Counted from the stretch's first letter, positions 1 through 8,631 are shown. The stretch: 64,000 bases of DNA from Vibrio tubiashii ATCC 19109 (GCF_000772105.1 NZ_CP009355.1:1488001-1552000); one strand, 5' to 3'. The notes: a model not told the origin generated them from the sequence alone. Program-made: numbers and translations.

Positions 1-910
1 CGGCACCGTTCGCTTGGTGGCAAACAGCGCATCGATCGAGATACACTTTCTCACCAACACTCATTAACTCATCCAGAGACAAAGAGGCGGTAAGTGAGGC
101 TGCAGCTTCTTGCTTCGCTTTCTCTAATTCAGCTTTCTTCGCAAGCAGCCAGGCGTCGTATTTCTCTTCTTCCATTGCATGAACAACAATGGGCATAAAG
201 CCATGAGCTCGGCCACATAACTCGGCACATTGACCGCGGTAGACACCCGGTTTGTCTATTCGAGTCCAAGCCTCGTTAATAAATCCTGGGATGGTGTCTT
301 TCTTCACCGCAAAGTCGGGCACCCACCAAGAGTGAATAACATCATCTGCCGTCATCAAAAAACGTACTTTACGATTGATCGGTAGCACCAGCGGATTATC
401 TACTTCCAATAGATAATGCGCGCCCTTTTCCTCAATGCCATCAATCGCTTTTTGGCTAGTTGCGAGCAAACTAAAAAACTCGACGTCTTCACCGAAATAG
501 CTGTAATGCCACTTCCATTGCGAACCCGTGATTTTGATTGTCAGATCAGATTGAGAAGTATCTTCCATCGCGACCAAGGTTTTGGTCGCCGGAATAGCCA
601 TTAAGACGAGGATAATAATTGGAATAACCGTCCAGATAACTTCCACTTTAGTACTTTCATGGAAGTGCGCCGCCACCACACCTTTGGATTTGCGGTGATG
701 ATACATGGAGTAAAACATCACCCCAAAGACCACAACAGCAATGGCGCAGCAGATGTAAAATATCAGCATATGAAGGTCATAAACCTGCTCACTGATATTG
801 GTGACTCCCTGAGTCATGTTGTAGGCACTTTCTTCTGCGTGTGCAAAAGCAGTGACACAAATTAACAAAACACTACTCAATCGCCACAGTAACAACTGTA
901 AACTTTTCAA
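1..910 (-). CDS. coxB: Cytochrome c oxidase subunit II (C-terminus cut by window edge)
   Basis: Subunit II of an aa3/caa3-type terminal oxidase in the inner membrane; it takes electrons from cytochrome c through the CuA centre. I read a TTG start at 908-910 after a GGAGAGG ribosome site. A signal peptide is followed by a membrane helix (LIFYICCAIAVVVFGVMF) and a second one (VIWTVIPIIILVLMAIPA). The CuA domain shows HSWWVPDF and CAELCGRAHGF, the expected Cys, Glu and His ligands. Near the left edge CAVCH (17-31) is a c-type haem site, so this subunit carries a fused cytochrome c domain. The stop codon lies outside the window. The other cox genes probably follow to the left. Confidence 0.95.
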   Translation of the reverse strand, partial: MKSLQLLLWRLSSVLLICVTAFAHAEESAYNMTQGVTNISEQVYDLHMLIFYICCAIAVVVFGVMFYSMYHHRKSKGVVAAHFHESTKVEVIWTVIPIIILVLMAIPATKTLVAMEDTSQSDLTIKITGSQWKWHYSYFGEDVEFFSLLATSQKAIDGIEEKGAHYLLEVDNPLVLPINRKVRFLMTADDVIHSWWVPDFAVKKDTIPGFINEAWTRIDKPGVYRGQCAELCGRAHGFMPIVVHAMEEEKYDAWLLAKKAELEKAKQEAAASLTASLSLDELMSVGEKVYLDRCAVCHQANGA

Positions 911-1254
911 AAGACCTCTCCTCTGCCAGAGTCATCAACCGTGATGCTGGTACTTGTTCCTGCATGTCACCTGAGCCTGCAAGAAAGTACCAATCAGCCT
1001 TTGGACTTGGATAATTCCTTATAACCAGTAAATTTCATGTAATTTGTTATATTTATGTTAATAAACGTTAGTTGGCGTTTCTAAATTGTGCAAGAAAGTC
1101 CTATTAGAAATGGTGACTAGGCTGAGCATAGAAAGGTTTAGCGATTGCGCTCTCGCAAATGATAATCAATATCAATTAAAATCAAACTAAATTCAGGAAA
1201 TAACATAGACTTAAGTTAGATATCAACTTGAGACATGAAGAAGGTAAAAACATC
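911..1254. other. Divergent intergenic region between coxB and the hexomutase gene
   Basis: About 340 bases hold the promoters of both divergent genes. The only site I can name is the Fur-like box at 1155-1173. The middle part (1020-1080) is AT-rich and shows no open reading frame with a ribosome site. Confidence 0.5.
1155..1173. promoter_or_regulatory. Fur box candidate
   Basis: The 19 bases here match the classical Fur consensus GATAATGATAATCATTATC at 16 of 19 positions (my count). It lies about 80 bases upstream of the phosphohexomutase start and about 245 bases upstream of coxB, so an iron-responsive effect on the hexomutase gene is the simpler inference. Confidence 0.55.
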
Positions 1255-2961
1255 ATGATGGAACAAGTGACGCGTTGGTTAGAGAAAGATCCTGACCCAC
1301 ATACAAGAGAAGAGCTTCAACACCTAATCGATGAAAAAGCATTTGATGAGTTAGACGATCGCTTTAGCCAACGTCTGGAATTTGGTACTGCTGGCCTACG
1401 AGGCAAAGTCGGTTGTGGTCCAAACCGAATGAACCGTTTAGTGATTCAAGAAACCGCGACGGGCCTTGGTCACTATCTTGTTCAACAAGTCAAAGATGCA
1501 AAAACACGCGGTGTTGTGATTGGTTATGATGGTCGTACAGATTCTAAGCAGTTTGCTCACGATACGGCTTCTGTTCTTACTTCTCTTGGGATTAAGGTGT
1601 TCCTAACCCACGCAGTAGCGGCAACACCAATTGTTGCATTTGGGGTAAAACACTTTGATGCAGCAGCGGCTGTTGTGGTTACAGCCAGCCACAATCCACC
1701 AGAATACAATGGCTTTAAAGTGTACTGGGAAAATGGCGCGCAAATCATCCCGCCACATGATTCAGGCATTGCAGGTGAGATTGACATTGCAGCGACCAAG
1801 CCAATACCACTTATGGCACTAGATGATGCCGAGAAGCATGGTTTACTCGTTTGGTTGAAAGAGGATTACTACGAAACTTACCGCCAAACGATGAATAACA
1901 ATCCACTCTTGGCTAACCATACTGCGCCTAACGATATCGCTATCGCATATACCGCTATGCATGGTGTAGGGGCAAACATGGCGCAAACCCTACTCAACGA
2001 CGCGGGATTTAACCACTTTTACAGTGTTGCAGAGCAAAGTGAACCAGACGGCTCTTTCCCTACCGTCAACTTCCCGAACCCAGAAGAAGCTGGGGCGATG
2101 GATATGGTCATGGCATTAGCTAAACAACACAACGCCGACATTGCATGTGCCAATGACCCAGACGCAGACCGATTTGCTGTCGCTGTGCGCAAGCCAGATG
2201 GTGACTATCAGATGCTGACTGGCGACCAAGTGGGAACTTTAATTGGTCATTACCTCTTGTCACAAACGGAGGCGAGTAAGCAACTTGTCGGCAATACGAT
2301 TGTTTCATCCACTTTGTTAAACAAGATAGCCGATGCGCACGGTGCCACTTACTTCCAAACACTGACTGGCTTTAAATGGCTAACCAATGTAGCGATGCAA
2401 AAGCAAAGCGACGATCAGCAGTTCCTATTTGCCTATGAAGAAGCACTAGGCTACACGGTTGGGAACAAAGTCTGGGATAAAGATGGTCTATCCGCTCTGG
2501 TTGCCTTTGCGCAATTGACCGCCGAGCTAAAAAGCCATGGAAAAACCATTTGGGATCAACTAGAAGCCATCTATCGTCAGCACGGTATGTATCTGAATTC
2601 GCAACGCAGTATTGCGTTGGACCCGAAAGCACCACCTGTAGGTGATAAGCTCAGAGCTAACCCTCCGACTATGATAGCGGGTAGTAAAGTGGAAGTGACA
2701 GAAGATCTTAAATCACTCACCAAACACTTTGCTGATGGTTCAACTCAATCCATCGACCTGCCAGCAAGTGACGTACTTATCTATCACCTATCATGTGGTG
2801 CGCGAGTGATCGTCCGTCCTTCAGGAACAGAACCGAAATTGAAGTGTTACTACGAAGTGATCGAGAAGTTTGAAGATTCTGATAGCTTTGAACAAGTACT
2901 TGATAAGGCGTCAGAGTCTATGGGAATGCTGATTTCAGAGCACCAACATAGTTTGCTTTAA
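1255..2961 (+). CDS. Phosphoglucomutase/phosphomannomutase family phosphohexomutase (PGM2-like)
   Basis: Alpha-D-phosphohexomutase that moves phosphate between C1 and C6 of a hexose (or C1/C5 of a pentose) in the cytoplasm. The phosphoserine loop TASHNPPEYNGFK has Ser145, the metal loop is NDPDADRF, the sugar loop EEALGYTVG is of the PGM2 type, and the C-terminal phosphate loop is VRPSGTEPKLK. At 568 residues it fits the long PGM2-like class rather than the 450-residue PMM/GlmM class. I chose ATG at 1255 (or 1258) because GAAGAAGGT sits 9-10 bases upstream; an in-frame TTG at 1228 lacks such a site. Exact substrate is uncertain. A Fur-like box lies upstream. Confidence 0.9.
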   Translation: MMEQVTRWLEKDPDPHTREELQHLIDEKAFDELDDRFSQRLEFGTAGLRGKVGCGPNRMNRLVIQETATGLGHYLVQQVKDAKTRGVVIGYDGRTDSKQFAHDTASVLTSLGIKVFLTHAVAATPIVAFGVKHFDAAAAVVVTASHNPPEYNGFKVYWENGAQIIPPHDSGIAGEIDIAATKPIPLMALDDAEKHGLLVWLKEDYYETYRQTMNNNPLLANHTAPNDIAIAYTAMHGVGANMAQTLLNDAGFNHFYSVAEQSEPDGSFPTVNFPNPEEAGAMDMVMALAKQHNADIACANDPDADRFAVAVRKPDGDYQMLTGDQVGTLIGHYLLSQTEASKQLVGNTIVSSTLLNKIADAHGATYFQTLTGFKWLTNVAMQKQSDDQQFLFAYEEALGYTVGNKVWDKDGLSALVAFAQLTAELKSHGKTIWDQLEAIYRQHGMYLNSQRSIALDPKAPPVGDKLRANPPTMIAGSKVEVTEDLKSLTKHFADGSTQSIDLPASDVLIYHLSCGARVIVRPSGTEPKLKCYYEVIEKFEDSDSFEQVLDKASESMGMLISEHQHSLL

Positions 2962-2987
2962 TACAATAAAGAGCTCTATAGATAAAA

Positions 2988-3287
2988 CCCCATACCTATA
3001 AGGGTCTGTTGATCTTTTGAGGTTAAATTTTGTTCGAGATAAAAGCGTTTTAATCGCGGCGAGAGGTTTGTCGCCTAGTCATTCTAAGCAAAACACCTCT
3101 CAACAAAGATTAAAACGCTTTTAGCCGAACCCTTCGGGCAGCGTTTGTGGCTCCTTTCTGCTGCGTTATCGGCTTATTAGGTAGAGTAACTACATTTCAA
3201 AGCCTCTGCCTTGCATAAAGAACCCACAAACTGCTGCAAAAATCAGCTCGAAAGGTCAACAGACCCTAGCATGGGGCTTTTTTCTTG
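2988..3287 (+). terminator. Intrinsic terminator split by an inserted repeat element
   Basis: CCCCAT (2988-2993) and ATGGGG followed by CTTTTTTTC (3271 on) would form a short GC stem plus T-run just after the hexomutase gene, but a 267-base element (3001-3267) separates the two arms. Without it the loop would be about 7 bases. Seen directly as complementary arms; the terminator role is inferred. Confidence 0.5.
3001..3267. mobile_element. MITE-like element with 17-bp terminal inverted repeats
   Basis: The ends AGGGTCTGTTGATCTTT (3001-3017) and AAAGGTCAACAGACCCT (3251-3267) are inverted repeats matching at 16 of 17 positions. Inside, AAAAGCGTTTTAATC (3041-3055) and its perfect complement (3108-3122) make a second 15-bp hairpin, with GAGAGGT/ACCTCTC nested within. 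There is no coding capacity. A TA flanks each end if the element inserted at TA, compatible with a 2-bp target duplication. It resembles non-autonomous elements that I recall as frequent in Vibrio genomes, but I cannot name the family. Confidence 0.7.
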
Positions 3288-3297
3288 GTACAGAAGC

Positions 3298-3996
3298 TTA
3301 CAGTTGCTCTTTAACCACTTCCTCAAGTTGCTGATAAGGCACATAACCCGGTATGACTTGCTCGCCCATGATCAGTGCTGGCGTACCTCTTAAGCCTAAA
3401 CCAGTAAACATGGCATAGTTGTTTTCTAACTGCGCCTTCACCTCATCACTGACATTCAGATGTTCCGTCGTCCCAGTTTTTTGCGCAATCTTCATTAAAG
3501 ATGCGGCATTATGTGTGCCCGGTTTTGACACTAGTAAATCATGTACTTGCTGATATTTATCACGATCTTTTTGCCAAACGTTAAGCGCGTAAGCGGCCGA
3601 GTTCACCGAAGAGCTGCCTTCTTTAAGCGGTACATAGAGGTTCACCACTTTGATTTGCGGGTAATCTTTCACGAGCTTATCTAACTCCACGTCCAATTTC
3701 TTACAGAATGGGCAGCTGTAGTCTGTCACGTTGATGATCGTGAACTCGCCGTTTTCAGCCCCCATAAATGAGTGGTTGGGATCGTTAAGGTAGTTTTGGC
3801 TACTCTCTAGTAGGTGAGTGAACTGCTGTTGCTGCTTGATATACATTCCTAGGCTTTCATGTAATCCATCGACAACCTGCGGGTTTGCCTCAAGCATCTC
3901 TACAATCTCAGCAATCTTTTGATCTTGAGGTGCTGCCAATGCTGGAGCAGTAAAAAGAACGCTAGTAGCCAGCGCTAACGTTAATTTATTGAACAT
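3298..3996 (-). CDS. scsC: ScsC-like DsbA-fold periplasmic thiol oxidoreductase
   Basis: Periplasmic disulfide isomerase/oxidase of the suppressor-of-copper-sensitivity system. A signal peptide (MFNKLTLALATSVLFTAPALA) precedes an N-terminal helical region (about 25-75) that in ScsC proteins mediates oligomerisation. A DsbA-like domain follows with the active site CPFC (Cys95, Cys98) and the cis-proline segment RGTPALI. 232 residues is normal. It lies 9 bases after scsD on the same strand, last in scsB-scsD-scsC. It is expected to be kept reduced by ScsB; its physiological substrates cannot be read from sequence. Confidence 0.88.
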   Translation of the reverse strand: MFNKLTLALATSVLFTAPALAAPQDQKIAEIVEMLEANPQVVDGLHESLGMYIKQQQQFTHLLESSQNYLNDPNHSFMGAENGEFTIINVTDYSCPFCKKLDVELDKLVKDYPQIKVVNLYVPLKEGSSSVNSAAYALNVWQKDRDKYQQVHDLLVSKPGTHNAASLMKIAQKTGTTEHLNVSDEVKAQLENNYAMFTGLGLRGTPALIMGEQVIPGYVPYQQLEEVVKEQL

Positions 3997-4005
3997 AGTA
4001 AATTC

Positions 4006-4506
4006 CTATTTGTTTAACCAAAGACGTGCAAGTAAGCCTGGCGGAGTCGTGATGCCAGTCGTGATTGATTCGATTTTGCCGTCTCTGACAATGAATATGG
4101 TTGGTGTCACTGAGATGCCCCACTGCTTAAACAGCTGAGAGTTCTCGTCGTTGACGTTGGTAAATTGATAATCATGTTTTTGCTTGAATGCCTCAACACG
4201 CAAGTCTGTTCCAGAGGCACCTGAGACCGCGACCACAGGGTAGTATTGACTCACCCAATCAACAGTAGGACTGACAAACTTACATACCGGACACCAAGTT
4301 GCCCAAAAATAGATAACGACCGGGGTTTGGTAGCTCATCTCGATCACATCAACTGGGTTTCCCTTTTCATCCACTGTGACTAAGTCCGGCGCCATTTCCG
4401 TCGGTACATCTTGGGCACGATAGAGATCAATAGCAGTGGTGATCACTATCGCGAAGAGCAAAAACTTTGATATTTCTTTGAGCCAGTGGAGCGGTCTTAT
4501 CTTCAT
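4006..4506 (-). CDS. scsD: ScsD-like membrane-anchored thioredoxin (TlpA type)
   Basis: Small thioredoxin-fold protein held in the inner membrane by an N-terminal helix (about 13-28) and facing the periplasm. The active site is WATWCPVCKF (Cys72, Cys75), and the cis-proline motif is VTPTIFI. 166 residues matches ScsD. Its ATG overlaps the stop of scsB by one base (TAATG), which suggests translational coupling. Presumed to exchange thiols with ScsB or ScsC under copper or oxidative stress. Confidence 0.87.
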   Translation of the reverse strand: MKIRPLHWLKEISKFLLFAIVITTAIDLYRAQDVPTEMAPDLVTVDEKGNPVDVIEMSYQTPVVIYFWATWCPVCKFVSPTVDWVSQYYPVVAVSGASGTDLRVEAFKQKHDYQFTNVNDENSQLFKQWGISVTPTIFIVRDGKIESITTGITTPPGLLARLWLNK

Positions 4507-6614
4507 TAACCCGCCTCCCCACTCGCTTGCTTAAGTGCCTGTGTGACCGCTTCATCGGTTAATATCACGGGCAGTGGGATGCCTTGAGGCGCATTAGGCC
4601 CATAGACAATATTAAACGGCACACCAAATCTGCCATTGGCTCGAAGATAATCCGTGACTAGGCCATCAGGGTGAGTCCAGTCACCTTGAATAGGTGTGAC
4701 ATTCGGATGCTGAAGCGCCGAGTAAACGGGATCTTGCAAGATCACGCCAATCTTGTTCGCTTTACAGGTCACACACCAGTCAGCTGTCACGTTAACAAAC
4801 ACGGTATTGCCATTAGCTACTGACTCAGTAATGGCTTCATTCGACAGCCTTACCCACGGCAAATCTTCAGGTAAAGGCGTTGACCAATGATCCGCCGTCA
4901 TACTTCCAATCACTAGCCCGCCAGCAAGCAGCACTAAAGATGCGCCACCAGAGATGACAAACGCTTTATCGCCATAAACCTTTTTGATACGCATAAGCAC
5001 GGCGACCAACGCGGTAGCTGCTAGAACAATGACCCAGAACACTGGAAGGTGGTTGGCGAGCAAGTAAAGCAGCCAAACGCTGGTGAGCAGCATCATCACA
5101 CCAAATAGCAGCTTCACCTTATTCATCCAAGCACCCGGCTTAGGCAGGTAAGAGGCAAGTCCAGGGAACAATGCCACCACTATCCAAGGTAAAGCCATGC
5201 CTAGCGCAAGAGCAGTAAAGATAACTAGCATATCTATGGTGCTAGCTGCTAATGCAAAGGCTACAGCCGTCCCTAAGAAAGGCGCAGAGCATGGCGTGGC
5301 AAGTAGCGTGGCAAACATACCTTGCAGATAGTGCCCTGCATAAGAGTCATCCCCTTTTGAGGCAAGCCATGTATTGGTGTTCGACGATAGCCTAATTTCA
5401 AACAAACCAAGCATATTGGCACCAAACAGGGCCGTAACCGCCACCATAAAGCCAATAAACCAAGGGCTCTGGAACTGAATACCCCAGCCAATGGCACTAC
5501 CGGAGAACTTCAAAATCAGTAGAAATGCCGCCAACAGCCAGAACGAAGTCAAAATGCCTGCTGAAGAAGCAAGAAACTGCAATCGCACTTTACGACGCTC
5601 TATACCTTGGGCGCTAATAACGCCGCTCAACTTCATCCCCAACACAGGGAGTACACATGGCATCACGTTGAGTATCAGTCCGCCCAGTAAAGCAAAACCA
5701 ATCATCTCAACCAAAGAGAAGCTTGGTATTGGTGCAGACACAAGACCTTTTGTCACTTGCGCGGCTTGTTCAGCGATAAAATCCGTATCCTTAATGGTCA
5801 CATCGACGGACTGTTCGCTTAGATTGATGTCACCAAGCCATGTCGATACATCAAACACTGCGACAAGTTTTTCGCCCTCAACTTTAAGATGGTTGAGCGC
5901 ATAACTGTAATCACTGATCGCCTCTACTCGACTATCTACAATAAGTTCGGGTGCATCCCAGCCTAATGGTTTTATCAAAGTCACTTGAAGCTGATTAGTC
6001 GAACCATCCCAAACTGCACTTTGCTCTGAAATCAAAGGGGATGCTTTAGGCACCTGACTGATCGCTTGAGCATGTTGGTACATAGCCTGCTCTGAGACGA
6101 CCAACTCACTCGGTATAAAGTCCAAGCTAAATGGATAATCGGTCAATACACAGATGGTGGTACATGAAGATAACGTCAGCTTAGCATCGAGACTCACTGG
6201 CTTGTTAAAGTCTTCGACATGCAGTGTCATTGGGATCAAGGTATCCCCTTTGTAACCAAGGGTGTTGATACCAAGTAAATTGAACTGCTGTGGGTAAGGC
6301 CAATGCCAGTCAACGGATTCCAGATTAGAAGAGCCCTGCCATGAAATACTTGGCGCGATGCCTCCTTCACCGGGCGAGCGCCAGTAGGTTTTCCAGTCAC
6401 CTTCTAAGGCAACTTCTAGAAAACCTTCGACAGTTTTATCTGTAGGGCTTACTTGCCCTGTCACGACAAAGCGAGTTTTTGCAGGAGGATGATCCGGATT
6501 AACCATCCACCCCGTCTCAACCTGCGCAAATGCAAGGGTCGAGAAAAGCACACTGCTCAGCATAAGAAAAAAGCTCAGCAGACTAAAAGGTGCAAATCGA
6601 GTTTGTTTTATCAT
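4506..6614 (-). CDS. scsB: ScsB, DsbD-like thiol:disulfide interchange membrane protein
   Basis: Carries electrons from cytoplasmic thioredoxin across the inner membrane to periplasmic thiol proteins (ScsC/ScsD here). After a signal peptide there is an N-terminal periplasmic domain (about 30-280) with SSCTTIC, then the DsbD-type membrane core with the cysteine segments NVMPCVLPVLG and ATPCSAPFLG, and a C-terminal thioredoxin domain with DWCVTCK. About 702 residues from the ATG at 6614; an in-frame TTG four codons upstream has no better ribosome site. Copper-linked role is family knowledge, not visible in the sequence. Confidence 0.88.
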   Translation of the reverse strand: MIKQTRFAPFSLLSFFLMLSSVLFSTLAFAQVETGWMVNPDHPPAKTRFVVTGQVSPTDKTVEGFLEVALEGDWKTYWRSPGEGGIAPSISWQGSSNLESVDWHWPYPQQFNLLGINTLGYKGDTLIPMTLHVEDFNKPVSLDAKLTLSSCTTICVLTDYPFSLDFIPSELVVSEQAMYQHAQAISQVPKASPLISEQSAVWDGSTNQLQVTLIKPLGWDAPELIVDSRVEAISDYSYALNHLKVEGEKLVAVFDVSTWLGDINLSEQSVDVTIKDTDFIAEQAAQVTKGLVSAPIPSFSLVEMIGFALLGGLILNVMPCVLPVLGMKLSGVISAQGIERRKVRLQFLASSAGILTSFWLLAAFLLILKFSGSAIGWGIQFQSPWFIGFMVAVTALFGANMLGLFEIRLSSNTNTWLASKGDDSYAGHYLQGMFATLLATPCSAPFLGTAVAFALAASTIDMLVIFTALALGMALPWIVVALFPGLASYLPKPGAWMNKVKLLFGVMMLLTSVWLLYLLANHLPVFWVIVLAATALVAVLMRIKKVYGDKAFVISGGASLVLLAGGLVIGSMTADHWSTPLPEDLPWVRLSNEAITESVANGNTVFVNVTADWCVTCKANKIGVILQDPVYSALQHPNVTPIQGDWTHPDGLVTDYLRANGRFGVPFNIVYGPNAPQGIPLPVILTDEAVTQALKQASGEAG

Positions 6615-6631
6615 TGTTGTGTCCAATTGAA

Positions 6632-6674
6632 ACCAATCTAATAAATAGATACTCAGATATCTATTCTGGTTGGT
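6632..6674. repeat. Short imperfect palindrome of the ACCAATC...GGTTGGT type
   Basis: ACCAATC at the left and GGTTGGT at the right flank complementary ATAGAT/ATCTAT segments, so the 43 bases can fold into an imperfect hairpin. It lies just upstream of scsB and resembles the ends of the repeats at 7675-7850 and 43686-43730. Membership in one family is inferred from these ends only. Confidence 0.45.
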
Positions 6675-6746
6675 ATATGCCCCTCAATGGGGGAATAACA
6701 AATACGAGCTATCGCTGGCTATAATTCAAGCCAGTAACGAATTTGT

Positions 6747-7112
6747 TTACTCTCGGAACACACAAAAAGTGAGATGAAGACGGGATTTGGGGACTATAGG
6801 TTCAGTAAACTGAGGAGAAGCCTGCCTAGTGGAAACAAGCCAAGCAACAATCACCAGCAGCGCAACAAAGAAAGAAACCACGACGTGATCAAGATTAACC
6901 TTGGCACTGCCTAAAAGCTTCTCCGTTAAATCACACTGCTTGCTAATGTCCGTCGATTGTTCGGTAACATGTGTGCTATTGGCAAGAGAAGCATACTTGT
7001 ACTCACACACCGTTAGCATGCCTGAATTTTGCGTAAGACAAATAGCAAACACCCAGCCAATTAGGGCTAGAGTGATTTTTGCAGATTGTGTCGTAGCAAA
7101 GTTTTTAAACAT
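6747..7112 (-). CDS. Small membrane protein upstream of scsBDC
   Basis: About 121 residues with an N-terminal membrane helix (IGWVFAICLTQNSGML) and a second one near the C-terminus (VVVSFFVALLVIVAWLV). The loop between holds two Cys. The C-terminus RLHLTFCVFRE resembles short membrane proteins that I recall near copper genes (DUF2946-like), but this is weak. Start uncertain: ATG at 7112 or GTG at 7130; neither has a clear ribosome site. It is co-oriented with scsB and could play the part of ScsA, which is also a small membrane protein; I cannot show homology. Confidence 0.6.
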   Translation of the reverse strand: MFKNFATTQSAKITLALIGWVFAICLTQNSGMLTVCEYKYASLANSTHVTEQSTDISKQCDLTEKLLGSAKVNLDHVVVSFFVALLVIVAWLVSTRQASPQFTEPIVPKSRLHLTFCVFRE

Positions 7113-7195
7113 ACTGTGCGAGTTACTCACGATTTTAAGCCAGAGATTATGGCAGCCCCAAACGCCAACATTGTTAGTTTAATGTGAGAAGTCTC

Positions 7196-7615
7196 TTAGA
7201 CAATTTTCTTTTGTAAGAAAATCTTATCAACGCCCGCGGTTGGGAACCCTGTATAACGTCCAACTTCTTTAAATCCTAATTTGGCATAAAAACCCGGAGC
7301 TTGGAAACTGTAGGTATCAAGATATAAGTCTGTAACACCTAATGCTCTTGCTTCAGACTCGATGCGTTCCATCAACAATGAACCAATGCCAGACTTTCTT
7401 TCACGCTCATCCACCCAAAGAAACTCGACAAACAGCGTATTGGTAAATATTTCACCCGTTAAACCACCAGCGAAATTACCCTCATCATCTTCTATGTAGC
7501 AAGCGAGACTCTGAATCTCCTCATCAGGGAAGTGCTGCATGTTGAATGCTTTCAAACCATTGTAGATAACATCTTTAATGTTCTTTGGCGGGTTAAGTAC
7601 AAACTGAACATTCAT
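7196..7615 (-). CDS. GNAT family N-acetyltransferase
   Basis: Acetyl-CoA-dependent N-acyltransferase of the GNAT fold, 139 residues. The acetyl-CoA loop region reads RKSGIGSLLMERIESEA, followed by the typical YLDTYSFQAPGFYAKLGFKEVGRY segment. ATG at 7615 is preceded by AAGGAG with 6 bases spacing, so the longer frame from further upstream is not used. Substrate unknown. It is followed after an intergenic gap by the scs genes and preceded by a terminator. Confidence 0.85.
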   Translation of the reverse strand: MNVQFVLNPPKNIKDVIYNGLKAFNMQHFPDEEIQSLACYIEDDEGNFAGGLTGEIFTNTLFVEFLWVDERERKSGIGSLLMERIESEARALGVTDLYLDTYSFQAPGFYAKLGFKEVGRYTGFPTAGVDKIFLQKKIV

Positions 7616-7648
7616 AGGCGCTCCTTCCTTGTTTCCATATAGATCAAA

Positions 7649-7672
7649 AAAGGCCAGCAAACGCTGACCTTT
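7649..7672 (-). terminator. Intrinsic terminator between lysE and the GNAT gene
   Basis: On the minus strand AAAGGTCAGCG-TTTG-CTGGCCTTTTTT makes a hairpin followed by a T-run. It is separated from the end of lysE by the repeat at 7675-7850. Confidence 0.65.
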
Positions 7673-7674
7673 TA

Positions 7675-7850
7675 TACCAATCTGGATAAGTAGGTGGTCA
7701 GATAATTGCGCAGGAAAAATCGCTTAGAGCAAGGCATAGATTGCAGCTAGCTAGTTGACCTACCTACACCATTCTTTGCAAACATAGCTATAACGCAGCT
7801 ATCAGCGATTTTAACTAGCAAGAATGCCCAGATACTTATTTAGGTTGGTA
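7675..7850. repeat. 176-bp palindromic intergenic repeat (TACCAA...TTGGTA)
   Basis: The ends TACCAATCTGGATAAGTA and TACTTATTTAGGTTGGTA (inner strand notation) are imperfect inverted repeats. Inside, AAAAATCGCT and AGCGATTTTA, and GGTAGGTCAA/TTGACCTACC-like parts, allow further pairing. No open reading frame. I recall similar sequences scattered in Vibrio genomes. It lies between lysE and its apparent terminator. Confidence 0.65.
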
Positions 7851-7860
7851 TTAAATGCGG

Positions 7861-8493
7861 TTAGCTCGCAAATGAGCTTAACATCCAAATCGCTAACACG
7901 ACAAATATCAGCCCCATAAACTTATGCTGATATGTTCTAAATTTAGCGTTTTCGAGTAACGGTTTACCTAACGTTCCCACTAACGCCACAAGCAATAGGT
8001 TGAACAAGAGACCTAATACATTCAGTAGCAAACCCAGTGCTAACATTTGTTCGCCAGAACTTGCGGTAATATTGCTCGAAACAAATTGAGGCAAAAACAT
8101 CACAAAAAACACGAGGGCTTTAGGATTGAGTAAGTTGCTTACCAAAGCTCTTTGGTAAAAGGTGGTCGCGACCTTGTTTGAGCCATCCATTTGAGGCGCA
8201 TCAGCGGCACTTGCACGAATACAGTCCCAGCCCATTTTTAGCAAGTAAGCCCCACCTAATAAGTGCAACGCTTTTAACGCAATCGGACTCATTGCTATCA
8301 GTGCAGAAACACCGAGTGCAGCAAGCAGAGTTAGGATAATCCCTGAAGTGGCGTTACCTAAGCTAGCAAAGATGCCCACTTTACGACCATAGCTCATACT
8401 TGAACTGGCGATAAGCAACATATCCGGACCAGGCAACAATAAAAGTGCAACAACAGCGGTCAAATAAACCGGCAGCACAGAAATATCAATCAT
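7861..8493 (-). CDS. LysE/RhtB family amino-acid exporter
   Basis: Inner-membrane exporter of amino acids or related metabolites. About 210 residues with six predicted helices, and the family signature near the N-terminus LLLLPGPDMLLIAS; LVSNLLNPKALVFFVMFLPQF is the typical central motif. ATG at 8493 gives the usual family length; the upstream ATG at 8547 would add 18 non-typical residues. Divergent from an AraC regulator that shares an operator-like word with azlC, suggesting one regulon of amino-acid export. Substrate unknown. Confidence 0.88.
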   Translation of the reverse strand: MIDISVLPVYLTAVVALLLLPGPDMLLIASSSMSYGRKVGIFASLGNATSGIILTLLAALGVSALIAMSPIALKALHLLGGAYLLKMGWDCIRASAADAPQMDGSNKVATTFYQRALVSNLLNPKALVFFVMFLPQFVSSNITASSGEQMLALGLLLNVLGLLFNLLLVALVGTLGKPLLENAKFRTYQHKFMGLIFVVLAIWMLSSFAS

Positions 8494-8631
8494 GGTTATA
8501 ATTTTAGAAAAGCAAAAACGGCGGCATTTTAGTCCAACAAAATCCATTTATCCACCACAAACAATAAATAGAGAACAAGAAAGGTAGATTAAATGACTTT
8601 TGTGATTGTTAATAAAATGAACATCAATTTG

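Noticed and set aside
5491..5904. 137-codon plus-strand frame opposite scsB
   Set aside because: Antisense shadow of scsB with no family resemblance or ribosome site.
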